From: Bacteroidia bacterium Ga0077558
Lineage (GTDB): Bacteria > Bacteroidota > Bacteroidia > Chitinophagales > Chitinophagaceae
Length of the DNA stretch: 62,083 bases
Reading direction: 5' to 3'
Assembly (NCBI GenBank): GCA_001464625.1
Contig: LNFJ01000030.1
Span: 1 to 62,083, forward strand
The notes under the pieces are model-generated. The model saw only the letters and a program-made list of their open reading frames with translations. It did no database searches and was not told the DNA's origin. How positions within the stretch are numbered: the stretch's first letter is position 1; every line of letters begins with the position of its first letter. Of the stretch, positions 17,449 through 25,556 are shown in pieces. The position numbers and the translations under genes were made by a program.

Positions 17449-19098
17449 TTGAATACTCCTTTTCTTTCCCGTAACACTTATTTTTTCTTGTTTTCCCTGT
17501 TGGGATTAGTGTATAGCATCGGCCTGTTTGTCCCGTTGATGGATAATGACTCCGCACACCATGGCAATATTGCATTGCGAATGTATCTCACCGGCGATTA
17601 CGTAAATATTATTGACTTTGGAAAAGACTATTTAGATAAACCCCATTTACACTTTTGGTTATGTGCATTGAGCTATGAAATGTTTGGTGTAACAACCTTC
17701 GCTTATAAACTTCCTTCTTTCTTATTTACTATCGGTGGTATCTATTCCGTTTACCGTTTAGGCAAAGCATTATATGATGCGGAAACCGGAAAGCTGGCCG
17801 CACTAATAGCTGCTTCTGCCTTTGCATTTATATTAGCCAACAATGATGTGAGGATGGATGCAATACTTACAGCTTGTATTGCTTTTGCTACCTGGCAGTT
17901 GGTGGTATTTATACAAACTAAAAAACTATTGAACGCAGCAGGTGCTGCACTCGGATTAGCAATAGGCTTTTGTACAAAAGGACATATTGCTGTATTTGTT
18001 CCGGCTGTTGCCGCACTCTTTTATATACTGTATCGCAAAGAGTGGAAACTGTTCTATAACTGGAAATGGTTAGTACTGCTGTTGCTTTTCGCATTGTTTA
18101 TTTCCCCGGTGGTGTATTGTTATTACCTGCAATACAATTTGCATCCGGAAAAAGTAGTGCGGGGAAAAAATAACATCAATGGCGTTGCTTTCATTTTACT
18201 AAATCAAAGTATAGAACGATTTGGTGGTGGCATGGGCACCACAGGTAAAAAAGATTACCTGTTCTTTCTGCATTCTTTTTTATGGGCCTTTGCCCCATGG
18301 GGCATTATTACCGTAATTGCATTTACAGGAAGAATTAAAAATTTTTTACAACGCAAGGATGAATGGTTGACGACAGGTGTTTTTATTACAATGTTTCTTG
18401 TAGTAGCATTTGCAGGTTTCAAATTGCCCCATTATATCAATATCGTTTTTCCAACAGCGGCAGTGGCGGCGGCGACATTTATATTGAAGCACCGGCATAA
18501 TGAAAAATGGATAAGAATTATACTCATCATTCAAAGCATTTTGGTTTTCTTCTTACTTCTATTATCTGCCTTTATTAATGGATGGGCCTTCCCGGTTCGG
18601 TCTGTTGCTGTAATTATTGGTACTATTCTTTTATTAGCTATTGTCTTCCATTTTGTAAAAAGCAAATCATACAGTACCGCACAAAAAAATATAATAGTTC
18701 CGGTAGCCGCTATGAGTTTTAGCTTCTTTTTATTGAACAGCAATTTCTACCCACAGCTGCTAACCTACCAGGGAGGAAACGAACTAGCTTTTGCTTCTAA
18801 GGGAAAAATAGATCCGGCAAGAGTATATTACTGGCAGGAAGATTACAGTTCCTCATTTGCTTTTTACACAGCCACACTACATAAAAATTTTGCTGATTCT
18901 GTTTTGCAACCCGGACAAACCACCTGGATCATTTATGATACCCGGGATGAAAAAGAAATAACAGATGCTGGTTATACACTTACCAAACAATTTGCTACAC
19001 CTGATTATGAAATAACCAAGCTGGATATAAAGTTTATGAATCCTGCAAAGAGAGAAAAAGAATGTAAGACGATGGTACTGGCGGAGATTGGTAAATAA
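17449..19098 (+). CDS. GT39/ArnT-like membrane glycosyltransferase
   Basis: Polytopic inner-membrane glycosyltransferase of the GT-C class, 549 residues, with about eleven hydrophobic segments. The first extracytoplasmic loop carries DNDSAHHGNIALRMYLTGDY, matching the acidic catalytic loop of PMT/ArnT enzymes, and DKPHLHFWL follows. Such proteins transfer a sugar from a polyprenyl phosphate to lipid A or protein. The start is a TTG (17449); no ATG lies closer to the first helix. A 105-base gap separates it from arsC. Confidence 0.8.
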   Translation: MNTPFLSRNTYFFLFSLLGLVYSIGLFVPLMDNDSAHHGNIALRMYLTGDYVNIIDFGKDYLDKPHLHFWLCALSYEMFGVTTFAYKLPSFLFTIGGIYSVYRLGKALYDAETGKLAALIAASAFAFILANNDVRMDAILTACIAFATWQLVVFIQTKKLLNAAGAALGLAIGFCTKGHIAVFVPAVAALFYILYRKEWKLFYNWKWLVLLLLFALFISPVVYCYYLQYNLHPEKVVRGKNNINGVAFILLNQSIERFGGGMGTTGKKDYLFFLHSFLWAFAPWGIITVIAFTGRIKNFLQRKDEWLTTGVFITMFLVVAFAGFKLPHYINIVFPTAAVAAATFILKHRHNEKWIRIILIIQSILVFFLLLLSAFINGWAFPVRSVAVIIGTILLLAIVFHFVKSKSYSTAQKNIIVPVAAMSFSFFLLNSNFYPQLLTYQGGNELAFASKGKIDPARVYYWQEDYSSSFAFYTATLHKNFADSVLQPGQTTWIIYDTRDEKEITDAGYTLTKQFATPDYEITKLDIKFMNPAKREKECKTMVLAEIGK

Positions 19099-19162
19099 CC
19101 AGGTGTTGCTCCATGTACTATTTAATAATGTGCTTTTTTGTCAACCCTTTTCAGGACAAGTC

Positions 19163-19210
19163 AAAAAAGTATTGAGACTATATTGTCGCCCCGCCATATT
19201 GCCAAACCGC
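19163..19210. repeat. Cassette-type repeat, partial copy
   Basis: Bases 19187-19210 are identical to 20449-20472 (24 of 24), and the preceding bases (AAAAAGT, GAG and TATT blocks) also align. Each copy lies just 3' of a minus-strand gene. It appears to be one arm of the longer palindromic repeat seen in full at 20289-20484. Confidence 0.75.
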
Positions 19211-19229
19211 AGATTGGCTGTTCGGTATG

Positions 19230-20276
19230 CTAATTGTCAGGATCGAAAGATTTAGATTCAACATTTTTTAAAAACCTAACAACTTCTCTAAAATAATTTT
19301 CGGTATCGTCCCACATACTAAAATGGGAGCCATTGGGACATACGTAAACCCTTGCCTTTGTTTTAATGAAATGTTTTTTCATCTCAGGGTACAAATCCTG
19401 ATACATTCTATCATAAAAGCCACCAATTATTAAAACAGGACATTCTATTTTTTCAATAGCTGATATATAATCGGCATTAATAATTTTATAGACCTGTGGC
19501 ACCTGTTCTCTCATCTTGCGATTTATGTGTTGTCCATTTCGTGTTAATGGCTCAGGTCTAATGTCGCCTCTAAAATTAAAATTTCTCCTTACAATGGAAT
19601 CTTCCTTAATTCTATAAAGCGATAGTACGGTTTTTAGCAATTGTGTATCGCTAATTTTTTGCCTTTGTGCAATAGAATCCAAAATAACACGGTACTTGGT
19701 ACTAAATTCTGGTAATGAATATACTTGATTACTAATGGTTGAATCAAGTGATCTTTTGGAGTTGTATAATTTTTTAGTATCTCTTATTTGAGCAAAAGTA
19801 TTTGACAGAATTATGCCTTTTAAATGTCTCTTATACTTTGCTCCATAAAGTTGCGCCAGCATTCCGCCCCAGGAATGTCCAAGTATATAGAAATTTTTCA
19901 GTTGGAGGCCTTTTCTTACATCTTCAATTTGTTCAACTAAATTATCCGCCTCCCAAATACTGGTGTCTCCGGGTTGATCTGAATAATAAGAACCTAGTTG
20001 ATCATAATAGTAAATTTCAATGCCATCTTTTTTTAAATTTTCTGGAAAGTTTTCGAAATATTCATGGGTGTTTAATGGTCCACCGTGAAGCAGAAGCAGT
20101 TTTAGTTTTCCTTTTCCAATTTTTTGAGTGAATACTTTATACTCCCCGTTAGCAACACTAATAAACTTTACTCCTTTTTCTGCTACTTTTTTATAGTAAA
20201 AACTATCCTTAGTTGTCTGTCCTATACAGAAATTGATAGAAAGAAGGAAAATTAATATTGAAAATGGTGCTTTCAT
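19230..20276 (-). CDS. Exported alpha/beta hydrolase (proline iminopeptidase-like)
   Basis: Secreted hydrolase of 348 residues. The ATG at 20276 starts a signal peptide (MKAPFSILIFLLSINFCIGQ); the TTG further upstream is less likely. The fold signatures are LLLLHGGPLNTHEYFEN (oxyanion HGGP), the nucleophile elbow GHSWGGMLAQLYG with the serine, and a late GSHFSMWDD with the catalytic histidine. HGGP plus GHSWGG is typical of the S33 prolyl aminopeptidase group. The gene sits between two copies of a palindromic repeat, in the same orientation as its neighbour, and appears AT-richer than the flanking core genes. Confidence 0.85.
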   Translation of the reverse strand: MKAPFSILIFLLSINFCIGQTTKDSFYYKKVAEKGVKFISVANGEYKVFTQKIGKGKLKLLLLHGGPLNTHEYFENFPENLKKDGIEIYYYDQLGSYYSDQPGDTSIWEADNLVEQIEDVRKGLQLKNFYILGHSWGGMLAQLYGAKYKRHLKGIILSNTFAQIRDTKKLYNSKRSLDSTISNQVYSLPEFSTKYRVILDSIAQRQKISDTQLLKTVLSLYRIKEDSIVRRNFNFRGDIRPEPLTRNGQHINRKMREQVPQVYKIINADYISAIEKIECPVLIIGGFYDRMYQDLYPEMKKHFIKTKARVYVCPNGSHFSMWDDTENYFREVVRFLKNVESKSFDPDN

Positions 20277-20288
20277 AAAAGACTTTTT

Positions 20289-20484
20289 CAACGGCTACGG
20301 CTTGGCGATGTGGCGGATTTGAAAACCGTCAGCCTGTAACCGCAGCTAAATTTATAAATAATTGTTCATTGTTTATTCTATTGCTTGGCTTTATTCGTCG
20401 GCTTGAACTGAAGCCGAATAGCGAATAAAAAGTTGAGAATATATTCATCGCCCCGCCATATTGCCAAACCGCCTGTTGTACGCC
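20289..20484. repeat. Long imperfect palindrome (attC-like), full copy
   Basis: On the minus strand the element begins GGCGTACAACAGGCGG, then TTTGGCAATATGGCGG, and ends CCGCCACATCGCC, AAGCCGTAGCCGTTG. The two ends are imperfect reverse complements, so the roughly 195 bases can fold into one long hairpin. It separates the 3' end of the 20500-21336 gene from the 5' end of the 19230-20276 gene. About 130 bases align without gaps to 50729-50860 (98 of 132 identical by hand count). The arrangement resembles integron attC sites, which is inference. Confidence 0.75.
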
Positions 20485-20499
20485 GCTTTTTCTCAACCG

Positions 20500-21336
20500 T
20501 CATTTAAAAACTGTGTCTAATTCTACAATTTCAAATGACTGATGATTTTCAAAATATTGTCTTAATACGGCAGTATGAGCACCTCCAAACAAGATAACAA
20601 TTGTCTTGTCTTGATTTGATAGGTTGAGAAGAATATTGTTAAAAATATTTAGGTTTCTTTCGTACCATATGCTTGTATATTTTATTCCTACTGATTTGGA
20701 AAAATATTTAAATGTCATCGGTTGCTGTAAGTAGTCGTACATTAAGTCGTACCGATAAGTCTTAGAGTTTATAAATAAAAAATAGTTCCGTAAAGTAGTC
20801 GCTGAAAGTTGAGGAAATTTCTTTTCGTCATATGGTTTTGGTTGCTGAAAGAAAGTTGGAAAATTTTGTATGATTTTTTTTAGGCTGTCTTCGGGAATAG
20901 AACCAATGCTCTGTTGAGCTTCTCTCAATTCCGAAAATGGAAGTTCCATTGGATAGTCAACGGCGAAAACTTTTTTTAGGTTTGCTTTCTTTGCCATTCT
21001 AAATCCTAACTGATATGTCTCACTTCTAAATTTTATAGTGTCTGGAAGTCCGTTGATTTTATAAAGCTCAAAAAGGCTGTCAAGTCTATTTTGTCGTGAT
21101 GGGTCGTTTTCAACAAAAATCTTGTCGGGTTGTAATAAGGAGATTTTATGAGCTATTGTGTCAAGTTGAAGTTGTCTGTTTTTAGAAAAGAGGTCTGGGA
21201 ATTTTGTTGAGTTCGCATCTGAGGTTGCTCCAAAATGAAAAGTCCCAACAAGTACAACTTTTATTTTTGGTGTCTGTCCCATTAAAAAGTTGCTGATAAA
21301 AAGTCCGAGAGTCAAAAAATAAATTTGTCGTTTCAT
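20500..21336 (-). CDS. Exported DUF5694-family protein
   Basis: The 278-residue protein has a signal peptide (MKRQIYFLTLGLFISNFLMGQ); the ATG at 21336 was chosen to start it. The body opens with IKVVLVGTFHFGAT and has DKIFVENDPSRQ, which fits a conserved uncharacterised family with a possible TraB/PrgY or erythromycin-esterase-like hydrolase fold. GGAHTAVLRQYF is near the end. The gene is bracketed by a 10-bp inverted repeat, GTTGTACGCC at 20475-20484 and GGCGTACAAC at 21361-21370, as expected of a mobile cassette. Its composition is visibly AT-rich. Confidence 0.72.
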   Translation of the reverse strand: MKRQIYFLTLGLFISNFLMGQTPKIKVVLVGTFHFGATSDANSTKFPDLFSKNRQLQLDTIAHKISLLQPDKIFVENDPSRQNRLDSLFELYKINGLPDTIKFRSETYQLGFRMAKKANLKKVFAVDYPMELPFSELREAQQSIGSIPEDSLKKIIQNFPTFFQQPKPYDEKKFPQLSATTLRNYFLFINSKTYRYDLMYDYLQQPMTFKYFSKSVGIKYTSIWYERNLNIFNNILLNLSNQDKTIVILFGGAHTAVLRQYFENHQSFEIVELDTVFK

Positions 21337-21360
21337 ATTATGTTTGATGTCTGTTAAAGT

Positions 21361-21370
21361 GGCGTACAAC
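21361..21370. repeat. Boundary repeat GGCGTACAAC
   Basis: This decamer is the exact reverse complement of 20475-20484. The pair encloses the DUF5694 gene, with the outer copy 25 bases upstream of its ATG. It may mark the outer edge of the cassette region. Confidence 0.6.
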
Positions 21371-21466
21371 TCAAAAATATACGCAACAGTCGGTACACTT
21401 TTATTTTGATTGTCAATATAAATATGTACCAGTTACTTTTTATAAATTTAATAATAAATATGCTGT

Positions 21467-21706
21467 ATGTACCGGGAAATACAACTTAAATATTTTCACC
21501 CTACACTAAATTTAGGGGTAGAAGATATAAGAAATGTGTGGCTGCTTACTGATAGACCGGTAAAATTAACTACCTGCATTCATCGGGGTGCACTTGTGTT
21601 TAGATGGCCGGTTTCTGGTAAACGGGTGAGCTATAAAACACTAAAGAAAGGGTTGATCAAAAAAAACATTGTTTTAAAAAAGTATTATGAATTACTCCCC
21701 TTTTAA
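21467..21706 (+). CDS. Small hypothetical protein
   Basis: A 79-residue basic protein, MYREIQLKYF at the start, with VEDIRNVWLLTDRPVKL, RGALVFRWP, SGKRVSYKTLKKGLI and a C-terminal lysine-rich helix. Composition looks protein-like rather than random, and the frame fits neatly between the cassette region and nadA (convergent, five-base gap). No domain is recognised and no function can be given. Confidence 0.55.
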   Translation: MYREIQLKYFHPTLNLGVEDIRNVWLLTDRPVKLTTCIHRGALVFRWPVSGKRVSYKTLKKGLIKKNIVLKKYYELLPF

Positions 21707-21711
21707 ATAAA

Positions 21712-22737
21712 TCACAACCCTGCCTTCGCACTTATCTCCAGCATCCTATCAATTGGTTTTTTCGCTGCCAGGCGCAACGATTCTTCCATCTCTATCGCCG
21801 GGGTTTCATACTCCATGCAGAGATATAATTTTTCGAGGGAATTTAATTTCATGTGCGGGCAATCATTACAGGCACAACTATTAGTCGGCGGTGCTGGAAT
21901 AAATGTTTTTTCGGGAGAGGCTTTCATCATCTGGTGCAGAATACCCGTTTCTGTTGCCACTATATATTCCTGGGAAGAATCTGTTTGTGTGTATTTCAAT
22001 AAACCCGTAGTAGAGCCAATATAATCTGCTATGCGAAGAATAGGGTCTTCACATTCAGGATGTGCAATCAATTTTGCATTTGGGTGACGAACTTTTAATT
22101 TGGTTATTTTTTCCAAACTAAAAATTTCATGCACCATACAGGCTCCATTCCATAGCAACATATCTCTGCCGGTTACTTTGTTGATATAAGCACCTAAATT
22201 TTTATCGGGTGCAAATATTATTTTCTGGTCTTTTGGAAAACTCTCCACAATGATCTTTGCATTACTACTGGTAACAATCACATCACTCAACGCTTTTATA
22301 CCGGCACTGCAGTTGATATAACTCACCACCACATGGTCCGGGTGTTGCTCTTTAAATTTCTTGAATAATGGCGGAGGACAACTATCGCTCAACGAACAAC
22401 CTGCTTTCAGATCAGGTATCACCACTTTTTTACTTGGGTTTAAAATTTTTGCTGTTTCCGCCATGAAGTGTACACCGGCAAAAACGATCATGTCCGCAGT
22501 TGTTTTTTCTGCCTGTTGCGCCAGGCCCAAACTATCGCCGATATAATCCGCCACATCCTGGATGTCCGGCTCCTGGTAGTAATGCGCCAGCACTACCGCA
22601 TTTTTTTCTTTTTTCAACCGTTCAATAGCGGCAAAAAGATCCAATGTCGGATCAAGATCAATATCCAGAAAACCACGGTTCTCCACATTGGCCTTCGCCG
22701 TTTCCAGTACTGAGTTGTTTGAAGTGTTGTCGTTCAT
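21712..22737 (-). CDS. nadA: Quinolinate synthase A
   Basis: Condenses iminoaspartate with dihydroxyacetone phosphate to quinolinate for de novo NAD synthesis, using a [4Fe-4S] cluster. The 341 residues show [19 protein letters not shown], a first cysteine region [20 protein letters not shown], the substrate loop [10 protein letters not shown] and the C-terminal [10 protein letters not shown]. nadB and nadC are not in the window. It is transcribed away from the origin candidate. Confidence 0.95.
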   Translation of the reverse strand: MNDNTSNNSVLETAKANVENRGFLDIDLDPTLDLFAAIERLKKEKNAVVLAHYYQEPDIQDVADYIGDSLGLAQQAEKTTADMIVFAGVHFMAETAKILNPSKKVVIPDLKAGCSLSDSCPPPLFKKFKEQHPDHVVVSYINCSAGIKALSDVIVTSSNAKIIVESFPKDQKIIFAPDKNLGAYINKVTGRDMLLWNGACMVHEIFSLEKITKLKVRHPNAKLIAHPECEDPILRIADYIGSTTGLLKYTQTDSSQEYIVATETGILHQMMKASPEKTFIPAPPTNSCACNDCPHMKLNSLEKLYLCMEYETPAIEMEESLRLAAKKPIDRMLEISAKAGL

Positions 22738-22789
22738 CGCAATTACTTTTTCGATTCAGCAATATTCCACCAACCAAACCAATTTTTCA

Positions 22790-23150
22790 AAACAAATATT
22801 TTTATAAAAAAGAGTATATTATTATTACAGCTGTGGATTAGTGGATAAACTATCACACAAATTTACTTGTTTAAAGTAATACACATTCAAAAGCCGGTAA
22901 TCCACATATTGTTTTGTTGCTGCTATTGCATTTCAGTATAACTATCCACATACTTGTGAATTGTAAATGCTGAATAAAAAGAAATTTAAATTTTAAAAAA
23001 CAGTGTGGATTAAATAAGGACAAACCACAAAATACATACAGCACTATTTTAAAATACAGGTCATTCACATTTTAAGTTCCAATCATTCAGTTTCATATCC
23101 ACGTTTCACAAAGAGCTATCCACACAAATTATACAGTATCCACATTTTGT
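22790..23150. other. oriC: Candidate replication origin (DnaA-box cluster)
   Basis: Roughly nine nonamers within one mismatch (one has two) of TTATnCACA lie between nadA and the S46 gene. They are at 22832 (rev), 22840 (rev), 22898, 22942, 23004 (rev), 23061, 23095, 23116 and 23136. AT-rich tracts at 22790-22830 and 22981-23000 could be unwinding elements. No coding frame fits here and the flanking genes diverge. Bacteroidota origins need not adjoin dnaA. dnaN lies about 37 kb to the right. Confidence 0.6.
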
Positions 23151-23297
23151 TGTGAGGAAATAATCGGTCAGAGAAAGGTTTTAGATGAGTTACATATTTC
23201 TTTTAATTAATAATTGATGACAAAAGCCACAGCTTTCCTGTAAATCTATCACTCCCCGCAGAAAATATTACTTTTAACACCACAAAAAACTTGTTGT

Positions 23298-25423
23298 ATG
23301 AAGTATTGTAAGCATGTTATTATTATTATATCGCTATTTATAACCACCCTGGCTAAGGCAGACGAAGGAATGTGGTTGCCCCAATTGTTAGCTCAGTTGA
23401 ATGAGAAACAAATGAAAAGCATGGGAATGAAAATAAGTGCCAAAGACATTTATAGTATTAACTCAGGAAGTTTAAAAGATGCCATCGTAAGTTTTGGTGG
23501 CTTTTGCACCGGCGAAGTTATTTCCTCTAAAGGCCTGGTGCTAACCAACCACCACTGCGGCTTTGATAATATTCAAAATCACTCTACACTTGAACGTAAT
23601 TATATAAGAGATGGTTTCTGGGCAAAAAATTATGCAGAAGAAATTCCGTAAGTAAAAAAGTATTGGAAGGAGTTACAGCGGGCATGAAAGAAAGCGAACG
23701 ACAATCAACCATAGATAAAAATATTGCTGCGTTGCGCAGTGCTTCTACGAGAGAAAGCTACCAGAATAATTTTGTTCGTCCGTTTTTTGAAGGCAACCAG
23801 TATTTTTTATTTACTACAGAAACCTATAATGATGTACGATTAGTTGGCGCACCGCCATCTGCCATTGGCAATTTTGGAAAAGATACTGACAACTGGGTTT
23901 GGCCACGCCACACCGGCGATTTTTCTATGTTCCGCATTTATGCAGGAAAAGATAATAAGCCAGCCAACTACTCGGCAGATAATATTCCATACACACCCAA
24001 AAGATCATTAGCTATTTCATTGGATGGTGTTGCTGAAAATGATTTCACCATGGTGTTTGGCTTCCCCGGAAGAACAACACAATATTTACCATCACCAGCA
24101 GTAGAGCAAATCATGATGGTGAATGATCCTGCAAAAATTGCTATCCGGGATAAAGCCCTGATGGTAATAGATGGTTATATGCGCAAGGATGAATCCATAA
24201 AAATTCAATATGCATCAAAATATGCCGGCATTCAAAACTCCCATAAAAAATGGCAGGGAGAAGTGTTAGGACTTACCAGTACCAATGCTGTAGGTAAAAA
24301 GAAAACCTACGAAGCTGAATTTCAAAAAAGAGTAAATGCCAACCCCACCTGGAAAAACAGCTACGGAACTTTATTGAGTGATCTGGAAGTTTTGTATGCC
24401 GAGCTAAAACCGTATGGATATGCAAGAGATTATTATACAGAAATAGTTAGTAAGATCGAGTTGTTTACTATCGCCGCACAATTAAATGCATTGATAACTG
24501 CCTATGAAAAAGATGGCGACAGGGGTTTTAATCAACGCTTACCTATTACAAAAAATGCATTAAGTAATTTATATGCAGAATACAGTCCTGTGGTTGATCA
24601 AAAATTATTTGAAGTGCTGGTGGAGATGTATGTAAAAGACCAGGAAGATAAATATGTTTCACCCGCATTGAAAGAGTGGATGCGACGTTCAGAAAATAGT
24701 TATTCGCAACTGGCCATAAGAACATATGCTGCAACAACGCTGGATGATAGCAAGGAAACCATGAAACTGTTGGATAAACCAGCGGCAGAATTAATCACCG
24801 CATTAAAAAATCAGGAATTGATCAGGCTGTACCAGGATTTTTTAATCACTTATCAAACTCAGGTACAATCAAAGTTGGGTGAGCTAACAAGCAACATCAA
24901 CAAACTACAGCGAACGTATATGCAGGCACAAATGGATGTGTTTAAAGAAAAAAAGTTTTATCCGGATGCTAATAGTACACTGCGGGTTACTTATGGAAAT
25001 GTACAAGGATATCAACCACGGGATGCCGTTAAGTATGACTTCTACACTTACCTGGATGGTGTGATGGATAAATACAAGCCGGGAGATTATGAGTTTGATG
25101 TACCCGAAAAAATTAGAGAGCTATACAAAAACAAAGATTATGGGCAATATGGCGACAAAGGAAAAATGCCTGTTTGTTTTATCGCCAAAAACCACACCAC
25201 CGGGGGTAACTCAGGTAGCCCGGCGCTGGATGCTTATGGAAACCTGGTGGGCCTCAACTTTGACCGGGCCTGGGAAGGAACGATGAGTGATATTAACTAC
25301 GACCCGTCTATTTGCCGCAACATTATGGTGGATATTCGCTATGTATTGTTTGTAGTAGATAAATATGCCGGAGCCGGACACCTGATCAAAGAAATGAAAC
25401 TGGTACACCCAAAGAAGAAATAG
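23298..25423 (+). pseudogene. S46 dipeptidyl peptidase (DPP7/DPP11 type), broken
   Basis: Periplasmic serine peptidase that would release dipeptides. The first frame (23298-23651) has a signal peptide, ADEGMWLPQLL and TNHHCG with the catalytic histidine. It ends at TAA (23649) right after AEEIP. The second frame (to 25423) resumes as SKKVLEGVTAGM and carries WPRHTGDFSMFRIYA (catalytic aspartate) and GNSGSPALD (serine). The usual segment of about 15-20 residues joining these parts is missing and the frame changes. An out-of-frame deletion near 23650 is the simplest reading. The two parts total about 703 residues against a usual 710-720. Confidence 0.8.
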
Positions 25424-25471
25424 AGCTACCGACCATAAAGGTGGGTTTCCAGCCCCATTTTAACCGCTTTA

Positions 25472-25496
25472 AATGCCCTGTTTAAGGGCATTTTTT
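25472..25496 (+). terminator. Rho-independent terminator after the S46 gene
   Basis: AATGCCC and GGGCATT pair around TGTTTAA and run into six T residues. It lies about 50 bases after the peptidase stop and before the ppiD promoter. Confidence 0.85.
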
Positions 25497-25528
25497 GTGG
25501 ATTTTCCACAGTTTTTCCCCTATTTTTG
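25494..25528 (+). promoter_or_regulatory. Probable ppiD promoter
   Basis: TTTG at 25494-25497 and TATTTTTG at 25521-25528 fit the TTTG / TAnnTTTG pattern with a 23-base gap. The ATG at 25557 follows about 28 bases later. The -33 element overlaps the end of the upstream terminator. Confidence 0.5.
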
Positions 25529-25556
25529 CCATCCTTTTTAAACAGGGTATATTATT

